Source: Eudoraea chungangensis (lineage in GTDB: Bacteria > Bacteroidota > Bacteroidia > Flavobacteriales > Flavobacteriaceae). From it: 64,000 bases of DNA. Under the pieces are notes generated by a model. It saw only the letters and a program-made list of their open reading frames with translations, searched no databases and was not told the origin of the DNA. The first letter of the stretch is position 1. Each line of letters opens with the position of its first letter. The position numbers and the translations under genes are program-made. Shown here piece by piece: positions 20,222-28,542 of this stretch. Location of the stretch: the NCBI RefSeq assembly GCF_029360665.1, contig NZ_JARDUB010000001.1:496001-560000 (forward strand). The letters run 5' to 3'.

Positions 20222-20232
20222 GGAGAAACCAA
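20202..20232 (-). promoter_or_regulatory. Promoter of the trans-sulfuration gene
   Basis: On the minus strand TTG (20232–20230), a 20-base spacer and a full match to the -7 consensus, TACATTTG (20209–20202), ending 19 bases before the start codon. It overlaps the divergent plus-strand promoter and lies partly inside the palindrome at 20192–20206. Confidence 0.55.
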
Positions 20233-20269
20233 TGAAAGCTTAGATTTGCAATATCAATCTCACAAGAAT

Positions 20270-21016
20270 ATGAAAAAGGTCTGTCTTATAGTGTTTAGTG
20301 TAGTATTATTTTTTGGCTGTGAAAAACAAGATCGACTCGTTTTTGAGAATTACACTATCGAGAATGAGGATTGTGGTAATTGCCCTAAAATTTCCATTCA
20401 ATACCCCTTAGCTTTAGGGCAAGATAAATTAAGTAAATCTATCAATATTGCTCTTAGTGAAGAAGTGATTGAAAAGCTTACCTATGATGATGATTTGTCA
20501 CCAAAAAATGTGGAAGAGGCCATGCAGTCTTTCAGTAATAGTTTCCTCGAAATAAGAAGAGACTTCCCAGATACAGAAGCAGTGTGGGAAGCAACTATTG
20601 AAGGAAGTATTTCGAATCTTGATGAAAACTATTTAACAATACAATTAAAGACTTATATTTTTAGTGGAGGAGCTCACGGTTACCAGGCCACACAATTCCT
20701 AAATTTTGACCTGAAGCGTCAAATTGAAATAGATGCCAAAGAGATGTTAAGTAATCTAGATGGGTTTATTGGATTTGCTGAAAAGGAGTTTAGAATCCAA
20801 GAGAATATTCCCTTAGATCAAAATATCAATAGTACAGGATTTATGTTTCCGGAAGAACAATTTGTCTTGCCTGAAAACATGGGATACACCCCCAACGGCT
20901 TTTTAATGTGGTATAATCAATACGAAATTGCATCTTATGCAGATGGTCCCATAAGTATACTTCTTACCGAGGAGCAGATTAGCCCTTATCGTAAGAAGAA
21001 TAATACAGCAAACTAA
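20270..21016 (+). CDS. DUF3298/DUF4163 lipoprotein
   Basis: 248 residues from M-K-K-V-C-L-I; the short signal peptide ends in a lipobox (L-F-F-G-C, Cys at residue 17). The body matches the paired DUF4163 and DUF3298 (RsiV-like) domains: a region of residues 30–130 followed by the F-S-G-G-A-H-G-Y motif near residue 140 and a C-terminal N-G-F-L-M-W-Y-N-Q-Y-E-I-A-S-Y-A-D-G segment. Family members are exported and of largely unknown function; some bind lysozyme or act as anti-sigma factors, but no sigma factor gene lies next to this one. The last 4 bases overlap the converging DinB gene. Confidence 0.85.
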   Translation: MKKVCLIVFSVVLFFGCEKQDRLVFENYTIENEDCGNCPKISIQYPLALGQDKLSKSINIALSEEVIEKLTYDDDLSPKNVEEAMQSFSNSFLEIRRDFPDTEAVWEATIEGSISNLDENYLTIQLKTYIFSGGAHGYQATQFLNFDLKRQIEIDAKEMLSNLDGFIGFAEKEFRIQENIPLDQNINSTGFMFPEEQFVLPENMGYTPNGFLMWYNQYEIASYADGPISILLTEEQISPYRKKNNTAN

Positions 21017-21486
21017 GAGAATGCATTAGGAGCTACTATTTTTTGTAATGAAAGTATAACTCCTAAATGTAGCCCCTCATGAAAAAGATTAAATGATAGG
21101 GCATCTTCAATACTTTTGATAGTTGTGCCTGTACTAGTGGTATAGGGCGAGTACTTTTTAAAAAGGCCATTGTCGAAATCCTCTTGCAACCATTGTGCAG
21201 TAGATAGTAGAAGTTTATTGATCATTTCCAAGTCTTCGCCAGTTGGAGCTTTTTTTGGTGTCGTACCCTTCTTATATGCTTCGATCAAAGAATCTTCAAC
21301 TCGCATAACACTATTACTCAAATTGTAAACCAGGAGTTGTTGCGTAACAATTATATGAACTAAATTCCACCAAATATTATTGCGATATCCTTCAGGGATC
21401 TCGGCAAGTTCATCCAGAGTAAATCTATTTAAAATTCTGCTTAAGAGTTTTCTATTTTGTTGAGTAATTGCGATTAATTCTTTCAA
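21013..21486 (-). CDS. DinB family protein, TTG start
   Basis: 157 residues of the DinB/YfiT four-helix-bundle family, often metal-dependent thiol transferases or of unknown role. A helix with N-R-F-T-L-D-E-L near residue 20, the N-N-I-W-W-N-L-V-H-I-I-V-T-Q-Q segment near residue 38 (His for metal) and the C-terminal N-L-F-H-E-G-L-H-L-G near residue 132 supply the usual three metal-binding His positions. No ATG exists between the upstream in-frame stop and residue 69, so the TTG at 21486 is the most likely start. It converges on the DUF3298 gene with a 4-base overlap. Confidence 0.8.
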   Translation of the reverse strand: MKELIAITQQNRKLLSRILNRFTLDELAEIPEGYRNNIWWNLVHIIVTQQLLVYNLSNSVMRVEDSLIEAYKKGTTPKKAPTGEDLEMINKLLLSTAQWLQEDFDNGLFKKYSPYTTSTGTTIKSIEDALSFNLFHEGLHLGVILSLQKIVAPNAFS

Positions 21487-21590
21487 GAAGTCTAATTTAA
21501 GTTACCTTTTACTGAGAAGTTAAAAATAGCACAAACTTTCAGAAGATTTTTATAAGAGTTATTCTATTTTTGAATACCATATACTTATAT

Positions 21591-21944
21591 ATGAAAAAAA
21601 TATACTATTTGAGTACTTGTGATACCTGTAAGCGCATCTTAAATGAATTAGCGCCATTAAATGAATTTGAGTTTCAAGATATTAAAAGTGATCCCATAAC
21701 AACCGAGCAATTAGAAGATTTAAAAGACAAATCAGGGAGTTATTTATCGCTGTTCAATAAAAGAGCTCGTCTTTATCGCGAGAGAAACTTAAATGTTGAC
21801 CATTTAACAGAAAAAGACCTAAAGGCATTGCTCCTTGAGCATTATACTTTTTTAAAAAGACCTGTAATTCAAGTCGGAGCTTCTCTTTATGTTGGAAATA
21901 GCAAACATACTGTTGCTCTCGCCAAAGAAAAAATCCATTCTTGA
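21591..21944 (+). CDS. ArsC/Spx-like thioredoxin-fold reductase
   Basis: 117 residues from M-K-K-I-Y-Y-L. The family N-terminus is clear: Y-L-S-T-C-D-T-C-K-R with a CxxC pair at residues 9–12, then the K-S-D-P-I-T-T-E-Q-L segment and the L-K-R-P-V-I-Q motif near residue 92 (Arg of the arsenate reductase/Spx fold). Could be a glutaredoxin-dependent arsenate reductase or a YffB/Spx-like protein; no ars genes are nearby, so arsenate detoxification is not supported by context. Its stop TGA overlaps the TTG start of the transporter gene that follows. Confidence 0.8.
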   Translation: MKKIYYLSTCDTCKRILNELAPLNEFEFQDIKSDPITTEQLEDLKDKSGSYLSLFNKRARLYRERNLNVDHLTEKDLKALLLEHYTFLKRPVIQVGASLYVGNSKHTVALAKEKIHS

Positions 21945-22846
21945 GCAAGAGGACACTTGCAATACTCGCAGCACTTGGGGCTACTACTATATACGGCCTA
22001 AATCATACTATAGCCAAAGGAGTAATGCCCGCTTATATTTCGCCATTTGGGTTTATAATGGTTAGGGTTTTAGGAGCATCTATACTTTTCTGGGGAATAT
22101 CGTTTTTTGGGCCAAAAGAGAAAATAGAGAGGAAAGATTGGGGTAGAATGATTCTTTGCAGTCTTTTTGGCATGGTCATAAATATGTTGGCCTTTTTTAA
22201 AGGATTGGATTTATCAACTCCTATAAACAGCTCTGTCTTAATAACCACCACCCCTATTATTGTTGTTGTTTTGTCTGCCATTCTAATTAAGGAAAAGGTG
22301 GTCCCCCTTAAAATTGCCGGAATATTAATTGGACTGGTAGGAGCCGTAGTCCTAATTTTATACGGGAATGAAATAAGAAGTGATGCCCCAAACATTCCTC
22401 TTGGCAATTCACTTTTTCTGGTAAACTCTCTTTTTTATGGCCTTTATCTCATACTCGTAAAGAAACTTCTAGAAAAATATCACCCCTTTACACTGATGAA
22501 ATGGCTGTTTCTGTTAGGCGTAATTTTTAATCTCCCAATTGCCCTGCCAGAGTTTTTGGAAGTATCATGGTCGGAATTACCCTTCGAGGCAATTTGGAGA
22601 ATTGCCTATGTTATCGTAGGTACAACCTTTTGCACCTATCTTTTCAATATCTATGCTCTGACTCAGCTAAAAGCTTCTACCGTTAGTGCTTTTGTATATG
22701 TACAGCCCGTTATCGGAATATTGTTTGCTATAGTAAGCGGCAAAGACCATCTAACCGCCGTTAAAATAGGAGCTGCAGCCCTCGTTTTGTTGGGTGTTTA
22801 TTTAGTAGGGTTAAAACCTAAAAGGCAAAGAATTAACAAAGACTAA
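21941..22846 (+). CDS. EamA/DMT-family membrane transporter, TTG start
   Basis: 301-residue inner-membrane protein with about ten transmembrane helices arranged as two EamA repeats (residues 5–140 and 155–290), the drug/metabolite transporter layout. The start is TTG in the string TTGA, where the A-T-bearing stop TGA of the preceding gene overlaps it by 4 bases, a translational-coupling arrangement. The first internal Met codons would remove the first helix, so the TTG is preferred. Exporter of amino acids or metabolites is typical; the substrate is not readable. Confidence 0.85.
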   Translation: MSKRTLAILAALGATTIYGLNHTIAKGVMPAYISPFGFIMVRVLGASILFWGISFFGPKEKIERKDWGRMILCSLFGMVINMLAFFKGLDLSTPINSSVLITTTPIIVVVLSAILIKEKVVPLKIAGILIGLVGAVVLILYGNEIRSDAPNIPLGNSLFLVNSLFYGLYLILVKKLLEKYHPFTLMKWLFLLGVIFNLPIALPEFLEVSWSELPFEAIWRIAYVIVGTTFCTYLFNIYALTQLKASTVSAFVYVQPVIGILFAIVSGKDHLTAVKIGAAALVLLGVYLVGLKPKRQRINKD

Positions 22847-22888
22847 ATTCTGCTAATATCTATTAAACCTGTAGGTAATCTCACTGGC

Positions 22889-23371
22889 TTAGAGTTTTAA
22901 ATCAATCGGCCTTTTATTATACCTTCGTGTATCTTGTTTAGTTAAAGTTCTATAGGTTGCCGCCTTATCCATATGTTGAAATTTACACATAATATCTTCG
23001 GGTAAGGGTGCAAGCTTTCTAGTTTTACTATCGATCCATGCGCCCAGCATTTCCCCATGGGCTAGATTCTTTCCCTTAGCATCATAAAAATTATGTAGAT
23101 ATTCAAAGAATTTACCCTCCTCACTTAATCCGGTTAATTCCAAAGAGACCTTCACAGGCTCACCTAAATATACCTCTTGAAAATAATATATGTGCTCATA
23201 TAGAACTACTGGTGCCAAATGAAGCTTGTTAAAATCCTGTAAAGACAAACCCCCAACATCCTTAAAAAAAGACATTCGGGTATGACCCATAAAATTAACA
23301 TAAGCAGAATTGGCCAGATGTTTATTCGCATCTACATCACTCCATCTTATTTCAAAATCTTTAATGTACAT
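22889..23371 (-). CDS. Acyl-CoA thioesterase (hotdog fold)
   Basis: 160-residue single-domain hotdog protein of the 4-hydroxybenzoyl-CoA thioesterase class. The catalytic segment is at the N-terminus: R-W-S-D-V-D-A-N-K-H-L-A-N-S-A-Y with the Asp and the N-x-H pair, followed by the helix F-M-G-H-T-R-M-S-F-F. Hydrolyses an acyl-CoA to the free acid; the acyl chain is unknown. Single gene between convergent and divergent neighbours; ATG start at 23371. Confidence 0.83.
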   Translation of the reverse strand: MYIKDFEIRWSDVDANKHLANSAYVNFMGHTRMSFFKDVGGLSLQDFNKLHLAPVVLYEHIYYFQEVYLGEPVKVSLELTGLSEEGKFFEYLHNFYDAKGKNLAHGEMLGAWIDSKTRKLAPLPEDIMCKFQHMDKAATYRTLTKQDTRRYNKRPIDLKL

Positions 23372-23481
23372 AGGTAGTAATCTTTGAATTTATTTTTATG
23401 ACCTAAAAATAATACAGTTTTACATTTAAGAGATTCTTCTTCCTATTTTTATTGTTATTTTTAGAGAAACAAGAAATTCAT

Positions 23482-24459
23482 ATGATGCCAAAACCTGCTT
23501 TTATCAAAGAGCTTTCCTTACCTGTAATAGCTGCTCCTTTGTTTCTCATTTCCGGCCCTCAATTGGTAATTGAATGTTGTAAGAATGGAATTGTCGGAAC
23601 CTTTCCCGCACTTAATCAAAGAAGCAGCGAAGGTTTTGAAGAGTGGCTAATTCAAATTAAATCTAGCTTAGAACAATTCGAGAAAGAAACGGGTAAAAAA
23701 GCCGCACCATTTGGGGTAAACTTAATCGTCCATCCCACAAATCCAAGATTGGAAACAGATCTTAAGCTGTGTATTAAACATAAAGTTCCAATAATAATCA
23801 CTTCTCTAGGGGCAGTTTCGCAGTTGGTTGATGCAGTTCACAGCTATGGCGGGTTAGTCTTTCATGATATCATTAAAAAGAGGCATGCTGAAAAAGCAGC
23901 AGATGCAGGGGTAGATGGATTAATTCTTGTCGCAGCAGGAGCAGGAGGGCATGGTGGCACAATAAACCCTATGAGTTTGGTGGCAGAGATAAAAAGCTTT
24001 TTTGACAAGACCATTATTTTATCAGGGTGTATCAGTACCGGGAGAGACGTAGCTTCAGCACTTCAAATGGGTGCAGATTTAGCATATATGGGAACCCGAT
24101 TTATAAATACTTCTGAAAGTAAGGCGCCTAAAGAATACAGAGAAATGATAATTAATGCCGGAGCAAGTGATATTGTATACACTGCGGCTATTTCCGGGGT
24201 ACATGCAAACTTTCTCGGATCTAGTTTAGCTGCGGCTGGAATTGGGGAAGAAGATCTAAAAAAAGATGTGAAAATTGACTTTGGGAAGGAATTAGATACA
24301 GAGGCAAAGGCATGGAAAACAATTTGGTCTGCCGGCCAAGGGGTAACTACCATTAAGAATGTAAGTACTGTGAAAGACTTAATTCTTAAATTAAAAGAGG
24401 AATTTAAAAATGCCATCCAGGAGCAGTATGCCAAACTAAAAGATTATCCTAAAGCATAA
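23482..24459 (+). CDS. Nitronate monooxygenase family protein
   Basis: FMN-dependent TIM-barrel enzyme of the 2-nitropropane dioxygenase family, 325 residues. The start is taken at the ATG at 23482 (a second ATG follows directly); a TTG ten codons earlier is possible but gives a non-conserved tail. Motifs: P-V-I-A-A-P-L-F near residue 15, G-V-N-L-I-V-H-P near residue 85, and the catalytic/phosphate region A-A-G-A-G-G-H-G-G-T near residue 155 with its His, then G-G/C-I-S-T-G and A-L-Q-M-G-A-D-L-A-Y-M-G-T-R-F. Oxidises alkyl nitronates; physiological substrate uncertain. Confidence 0.87.
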   Translation: MMPKPAFIKELSLPVIAAPLFLISGPQLVIECCKNGIVGTFPALNQRSSEGFEEWLIQIKSSLEQFEKETGKKAAPFGVNLIVHPTNPRLETDLKLCIKHKVPIIITSLGAVSQLVDAVHSYGGLVFHDIIKKRHAEKAADAGVDGLILVAAGAGGHGGTINPMSLVAEIKSFFDKTIILSGCISTGRDVASALQMGADLAYMGTRFINTSESKAPKEYREMIINAGASDIVYTAAISGVHANFLGSSLAAAGIGEEDLKKDVKIDFGKELDTEAKAWKTIWSAGQGVTTIKNVSTVKDLILKLKEEFKNAIQEQYAKLKDYPKA

Positions 24460-24579
24460 TTAATAAATTCGATAGCGATAAAGTAACAATTAGAGTAACT
24501 ACAAAAAGAATATTTGCCCAGCCCTATAAAGTCTTATCTCTTTATTTAAAAACTATTTTATAATTGAACATTTCTTTTC

Positions 24580-25539
24580 ATGCCATTGGATCCATCTAAT
24601 TATGAACCTCAATTTATCTTTAAAAATGGTCATATCGCTACCATTTATGCTGGCATTTTTAGGAAAGTAGAAGGAGTACAACAGATACGAGAACGTATGG
24701 AGCTAGAGGATGGCGATTTTCTAGATCTCGACTGGAGTTTTGCACGGGAAAAATCGGATAAAGTAGTTATTCTATTACATGGTTTAGAAGGACATGCGCA
24801 ACGCCCCTATATATTGGGAAGTGCAAAATATTTTAATGCTAGAGGATTGGATTGTTGTGCCGTAAACTTAAGAGGATGCAGTGGAGAACCTAACCGTCTT
24901 TTTAGATCCTACCATTCCGGGGCAACCGAAGATTTAAACGAAGTAATTCTGTATATCTTAAACGATAAGAAGTATCAATCCATATACCTTAAAGGCTTTA
25001 GTTTGGGTGGGAATATGGCATTAAAATACCTGGGTGAAAGAAAAGTCTCTCCCTTTATAAAAGGAGCAATAGCGGTATCCGTTCCCTGTAATTTACACGA
25101 TTCTCTGCTTCAACTTCTCAAACCTCAAAACCTTCTTTATGCTAGACGTTTTATGAAGCACCTACTTGAAAAGTTAGATGCCAAGAAGAAGGCCTTCCCT
25201 GAGTTAATCTCATCCTCTGAGATTATAAAAATAAAAAATTTAAAAGACTTTGATGATATTTATACTAGTAAGGCACATGGTTTTAAAGATGCGATGGATT
25301 ATTATAAAACCTGTAGTTCGGATCAATTCTTAAAAGGTATTAAAACCCCGACTTTGATTATTAATGCCTTAAATGATTCCTTTTTGGGCAACAGATGTTA
25401 CCCGGTATCAGAAGCCAAAAAAAACTCCAAGCTATTCCTTAAACTCCCGAAATATGGAGGCCATGTAGGATTTCCTGAAACACAAAATCTATCTTATCCG
25501 GAAAAAATTGGTTATAATTTTTTAAAGGAGACCTTTTAA
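24580..25539 (+). CDS. YheT family alpha/beta hydrolase
   Basis: 319-residue cytosolic hydrolase of the YheT/ABHD1-3 group. The oxyanion strand V-V-I-L-L-H-G-L-E-G-H is near residue 65, the nucleophile elbow G-F-S-L-G-G-N near residue 145, the Asp segment N-A-L-N-D-S-F near residue 265 and the catalytic His in G-G-H-V-G-F near residue 292. Likely an esterase; substrate unknown. Starts at ATG 24580; the 120-bp gap upstream is AT-rich without a clear terminator. Confidence 0.86.
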   Translation: MPLDPSNYEPQFIFKNGHIATIYAGIFRKVEGVQQIRERMELEDGDFLDLDWSFAREKSDKVVILLHGLEGHAQRPYILGSAKYFNARGLDCCAVNLRGCSGEPNRLFRSYHSGATEDLNEVILYILNDKKYQSIYLKGFSLGGNMALKYLGERKVSPFIKGAIAVSVPCNLHDSLLQLLKPQNLLYARRFMKHLLEKLDAKKKAFPELISSSEIIKIKNLKDFDDIYTSKAHGFKDAMDYYKTCSSDQFLKGIKTPTLIINALNDSFLGNRCYPVSEAKKNSKLFLKLPKYGGHVGFPETQNLSYPEKIGYNFLKETF

Positions 25540-25580
25540 AAGAAGCTATTTTATATCTTAGTAGTTCTAATTAATATGTT

Positions 25581-26063
25581 ATGCGGAAAATAATTACCAT
25601 TTTAGGAGTACTTGCACTTGTAATAGGATGCGGGGAAAAGAAAGAAGAAAAAAAAGACGGCGGTTTTGAAATGAATCGTACAAAAAAGGAAGTAAAACCT
25701 GAAGTTACTTCTGAAGAAGTCCCTGTAGATCTTAGTAACAAAGGTATTGGCCCGGTGACCTCCGTTAGCTTCGCAGAAGAAGTAGATACGGATTTGGCTG
25801 CAGCAGGAGAGGCAAAATTTAATGCTATCTGTACTGCTTGTCATATGGCAAATCAGCGTATGATTGGTCCTGCCCTTGCTGGAGTATATGAAAGAAGAAG
25901 TCCGGAATGGGTAATGAATATGATTCTTAACCCCGATGGAATGATTAAGGAAGACCCTATTGCGATAGCCCTGTTAAAAGAGTACAATAACGCTATAATG
26001 CTTAATCAAAATTTAAGTCAGGAAGACGCTAGATCTATTGCAGAATACTTGCGTACACTTTAA
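25581..26063 (+). CDS. c-type cytochrome lipoprotein
   Basis: 160 residues. Signal peptide with lipobox (L-V-I-G-C, Cys at residue 17), then a charged linker rich in K and E (residues 18–50), and a single heme domain: C-T-A-C-H near residue 85 and R-M-I-G-P-A-L-A-G-V with a following Met-containing region as the likely axial ligand. Would carry electrons at the periplasmic face of the inner membrane, anchored by lipid. Ends in a strong terminator, so a single-gene transcript on its 3' side. Confidence 0.88.
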   Translation: MRKIITILGVLALVIGCGEKKEEKKDGGFEMNRTKKEVKPEVTSEEVPVDLSNKGIGPVTSVSFAEEVDTDLAAAGEAKFNAICTACHMANQRMIGPALAGVYERRSPEWVMNMILNPDGMIKEDPIAIALLKEYNNAIMLNQNLSQEDARSIAEYLRTL

Positions 26064-26085
26064 GCAATCAAATATTTAATTTAAT

Positions 26086-26119
26086 AAGCCGTACTTTTTA
26101 AAAAGTATGGCTTTTTTTT
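26086..26119 (+). terminator. Rho-independent terminator after the cytochrome gene
   Basis: Stem AAGCC-TACTTTTT paired with AAAAAGTA-GGCTT around 26086–26111 with one mismatch, followed by eight T (26112–26119). It begins 23 bases after the cytochrome stop. Confidence 0.85.
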
Positions 26120-26183
26120 GGCATTGTTATTGGTAATCTTAACCAAATAAAAGTTCTTAGAGATGACACACACTAATCAAATT

Positions 26184-26882
26184 ATGAAAATTAAAAATAT
26201 CCTGGTTCCATTTTTCTTTCTAATCTGTTTAAAGGGATTTACACAAGGAAAGAATTTTATAGATCAACCCTATTTGGAAACTACCTCCAGAGTAGATAGT
26301 CTTGTAATTCCGGATCGGATTTATTTATCCATAACTATTGCTGAACTTGATTCGAAGGGCAAGGTTTCATTAGAAAAGCAAGAGAATCAGATGGAAGCCA
26401 AGTTAAATTCGCTTAATATTGATCTTAAAAAACAACTTTCCCTGGCAGATCTCTCCAGCAATTTTAACCAATATTTTTTAAGAAAAAAAGATGTTGAAAA
26501 ATCCAAGCAGTATATATTATTAGTATATGATGCAGAAACTGCAGGCAAGGTTATCCTTGGTTTAGAATCCATTGGAATCGCTAATGTATATTTACTTAAA
26601 GGCGAATATTCAAAAATTGAAGAATTAACAATTAAGCTAAAACAAGAAGCGGTAAAAAAGGCTAAGGAACAGGCCCAGATGATGTTAATCCCCTTAGAAC
26701 AAACAGTCGGTAAAGCAATTTATATATCGGATTTAAATACTTCCGTGTATAATAGAATACAAGGCAAATCGCAGGTTTTAAGAACTTCTATGGAATCGGA
26801 TAATTACGAACCTATTCCTATAGAATTTGAAAAAATAAAAGTGGAAACCGCAATTACAATTCGCTTTGCAATTTCTGAGTAA
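26184..26882 (+). CDS. SIMPL domain (DUF541) exported protein
   Basis: 232 residues; the start is set at M-K-I-K-N-I-L where the signal peptide begins (cleavage near F-T-Q-G, residue 22), rather than the ATG seven codons before. The mature part is one SIMPL/DUF541 domain: I-P-D-R-I-Y-L-S-I-T-I-A near residue 45, the lysine-rich helix K-Q-E-A-V-K-K-A-K-E-Q-A near residue 155 and a final K-V-E-T-A-I-T-I-R-F-A-I strand. Family members form periplasmic rings of unknown precise role. Stands alone between a terminator and the convergent SulP gene. Confidence 0.82.
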   Translation: MKIKNILVPFFFLICLKGFTQGKNFIDQPYLETTSRVDSLVIPDRIYLSITIAELDSKGKVSLEKQENQMEAKLNSLNIDLKKQLSLADLSSNFNQYFLRKKDVEKSKQYILLVYDAETAGKVILGLESIGIANVYLLKGEYSKIEELTIKLKQEAVKKAKEQAQMMLIPLEQTVGKAIYISDLNTSVYNRIQGKSQVLRTSMESDNYEPIPIEFEKIKVETAITIRFAISE

Positions 26883-26934
26883 CGCTTAATTGCTTCTGTT
26901 AAATTAGACTTTTCTTATTTTGAACGAAGTCCCG

Positions 26935-28461
26935 TTAAGTATCGGTCAAAACCTTATAGGTAGGATCTTCCATTACATTGACGTCTATGATGGAGTCTGC
27001 ATTGGCCAATAATCCTCTGCAGTCTTTACTTAAATGTCTTAAATGGACTTTTTTTCCTACTTTATGATATCGTTCCGTAATCTTATTTAAGGCCTCTATA
27101 GCCGACATATCTACGACCCTACTCTCTTTGAAGTCGATAATCACTTCATTGGGATCATTGAGAACGTCGAATTTTTCATTAAAAAGACTTATAGAGCCAA
27201 AAAAAAGAGGCCCGTAAATTTCGTAATGTTTTATTCCCTCATCATCCACAAACTTTCTTGCCCTAATCCTTTTAGCATTGTCCCAGGCAAAAACCAAGGC
27301 CGAAATTATAACCCCAACTAAAACCGCCAAAGCCAAATTATGTAGGAAGATAGTAACCAAGGTGACTAAAACCATTACTAAAACATCCGATTTTGGCATT
27401 CTGGTAAAAGTTCTGAGACTAGCCCATTCAAAGGTCCCCAATGCCACCATAATCATTAACCCGGTTAAGGCTGCCATTGGCACTCTTTCAATTAAACCTG
27501 CCCCAAACATTATAAAAACTAAGAGCATTATGGAGGCAACTATACCAGATAATCTGGCTCTGGCTCCATTTGAAGTATTTATAAGACTTTGGCCAATCAT
27601 AGCACAACCTCCCATTCCGGAAAACAGACCCGACAAGATATTTGCTGTACCCTGAGCAACTGCTTCTTTATTACCTCTCCCGCGAGTTTCCGTAATCTCA
27701 TCAATTATATTAAGTGTTAGTAAGCTTTCAATTAAACCAACGCCAGCAACGATTGCCGAATATGGAAAAATGATTTTTAGGGTTTCTATATTAAAGGGAA
27801 TTTCAGGAATGTGGAAAGGTGGAAAACCTCCTTGAATAGACGCAATATCACCAATAGTCTTAGTGTCAATCCCAAAAAGCATAACAATCCCAAATACCGA
27901 TAGAATTGCCACTAACGATGCGGGGACTGCTTTACTTAGTCTGGGCAAACCCCATATGATTAACATGGTAAATAATACCAGCCCCAAGAATATAAATAGG
28001 GTTGTACCAGATAACCAAGCACCATCCGTAGTCTTAAATTGATCCAATTGGGACAGAAAAATAATTATTGCCAGACCATTGACAAATCCAAAAATTACGG
28101 GATGCGGTACTAAGCGCATAAGCTTTCCAAGCCGAAGAAATCCTGCAATTAATTGAAGTATTCCGGCTAATACGACCGCTGCAAATACATATTCCACACC
28201 ATAGTCTATTGCTAAAGAAACAATAACTACAGCAACAGCTCCGGTTGCTCCAGAAATCATTCCTGGCCGCCCTCCCAGAATAGAGGTAACAAGTCCCATT
28301 ACAAAAGCTGCATATAATCCCGTTAAAGGGGAAAGCCCAGCTATAAGCGCAAACGCTATGGCCTCAGGCACTAAGGCCAAAGCCACCGTTAATCCAGAGA
28401 GTACCTCAATTTTATAATCAACTTTTTGTGAAAAATCGAAAAGATTTAAATATTTCTTCAA
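26935..28461 (-). CDS. SulP family anion transporter with STAS domain, TTG start
   Basis: 508-residue inner-membrane SulP/SLC26 transporter. Residues 10–400 hold the 14-segment anion-exchanger core, with V-P-E-A-I-A-F near residue 32, G-A-T-G-A-V-A near residue 72 and G-G-M/C-A-M-I-G-Q-S near residue 285. The C-terminal 90 residues form a STAS domain with the V-D-M-S-A-I-E-A-L motif near residue 455. Substrate could be bicarbonate, sulfate or a carboxylate. The codon at the expected start is TTG, and an in-frame stop lies three codons before it, so TTG initiation is the best reading. A third paralogue pair lies at 58–62 kb. Confidence 0.9.
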   Translation of the reverse strand: MKKYLNLFDFSQKVDYKIEVLSGLTVALALVPEAIAFALIAGLSPLTGLYAAFVMGLVTSILGGRPGMISGATGAVAVVIVSLAIDYGVEYVFAAVVLAGILQLIAGFLRLGKLMRLVPHPVIFGFVNGLAIIIFLSQLDQFKTTDGAWLSGTTLFIFLGLVLFTMLIIWGLPRLSKAVPASLVAILSVFGIVMLFGIDTKTIGDIASIQGGFPPFHIPEIPFNIETLKIIFPYSAIVAGVGLIESLLTLNIIDEITETRGRGNKEAVAQGTANILSGLFSGMGGCAMIGQSLINTSNGARARLSGIVASIMLLVFIMFGAGLIERVPMAALTGLMIMVALGTFEWASLRTFTRMPKSDVLVMVLVTLVTIFLHNLALAVLVGVIISALVFAWDNAKRIRARKFVDDEGIKHYEIYGPLFFGSISLFNEKFDVLNDPNEVIIDFKESRVVDMSAIEALNKITERYHKVGKKVHLRHLSKDCRGLLANADSIIDVNVMEDPTYKVLTDT

Positions 28462-28542
28462 AGCCTATTGTATTAAGGCGGCAAAAATAGCATTAAATCT
28501 GCCATTTAAGGTGTAAACTCCTGAGATTTATGAGATTCTCAA

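Noticed and set aside
22033-22407. Minus-strand open frame opposite the EamA transporter
   Set aside because: Shadow of a membrane protein gene; no start context or domain.
27278-27655. Plus-strand open frame opposite the SulP gene at 27 kb
   Set aside because: Composition mirrors the hydrophobic codons of the transporter; no own support.
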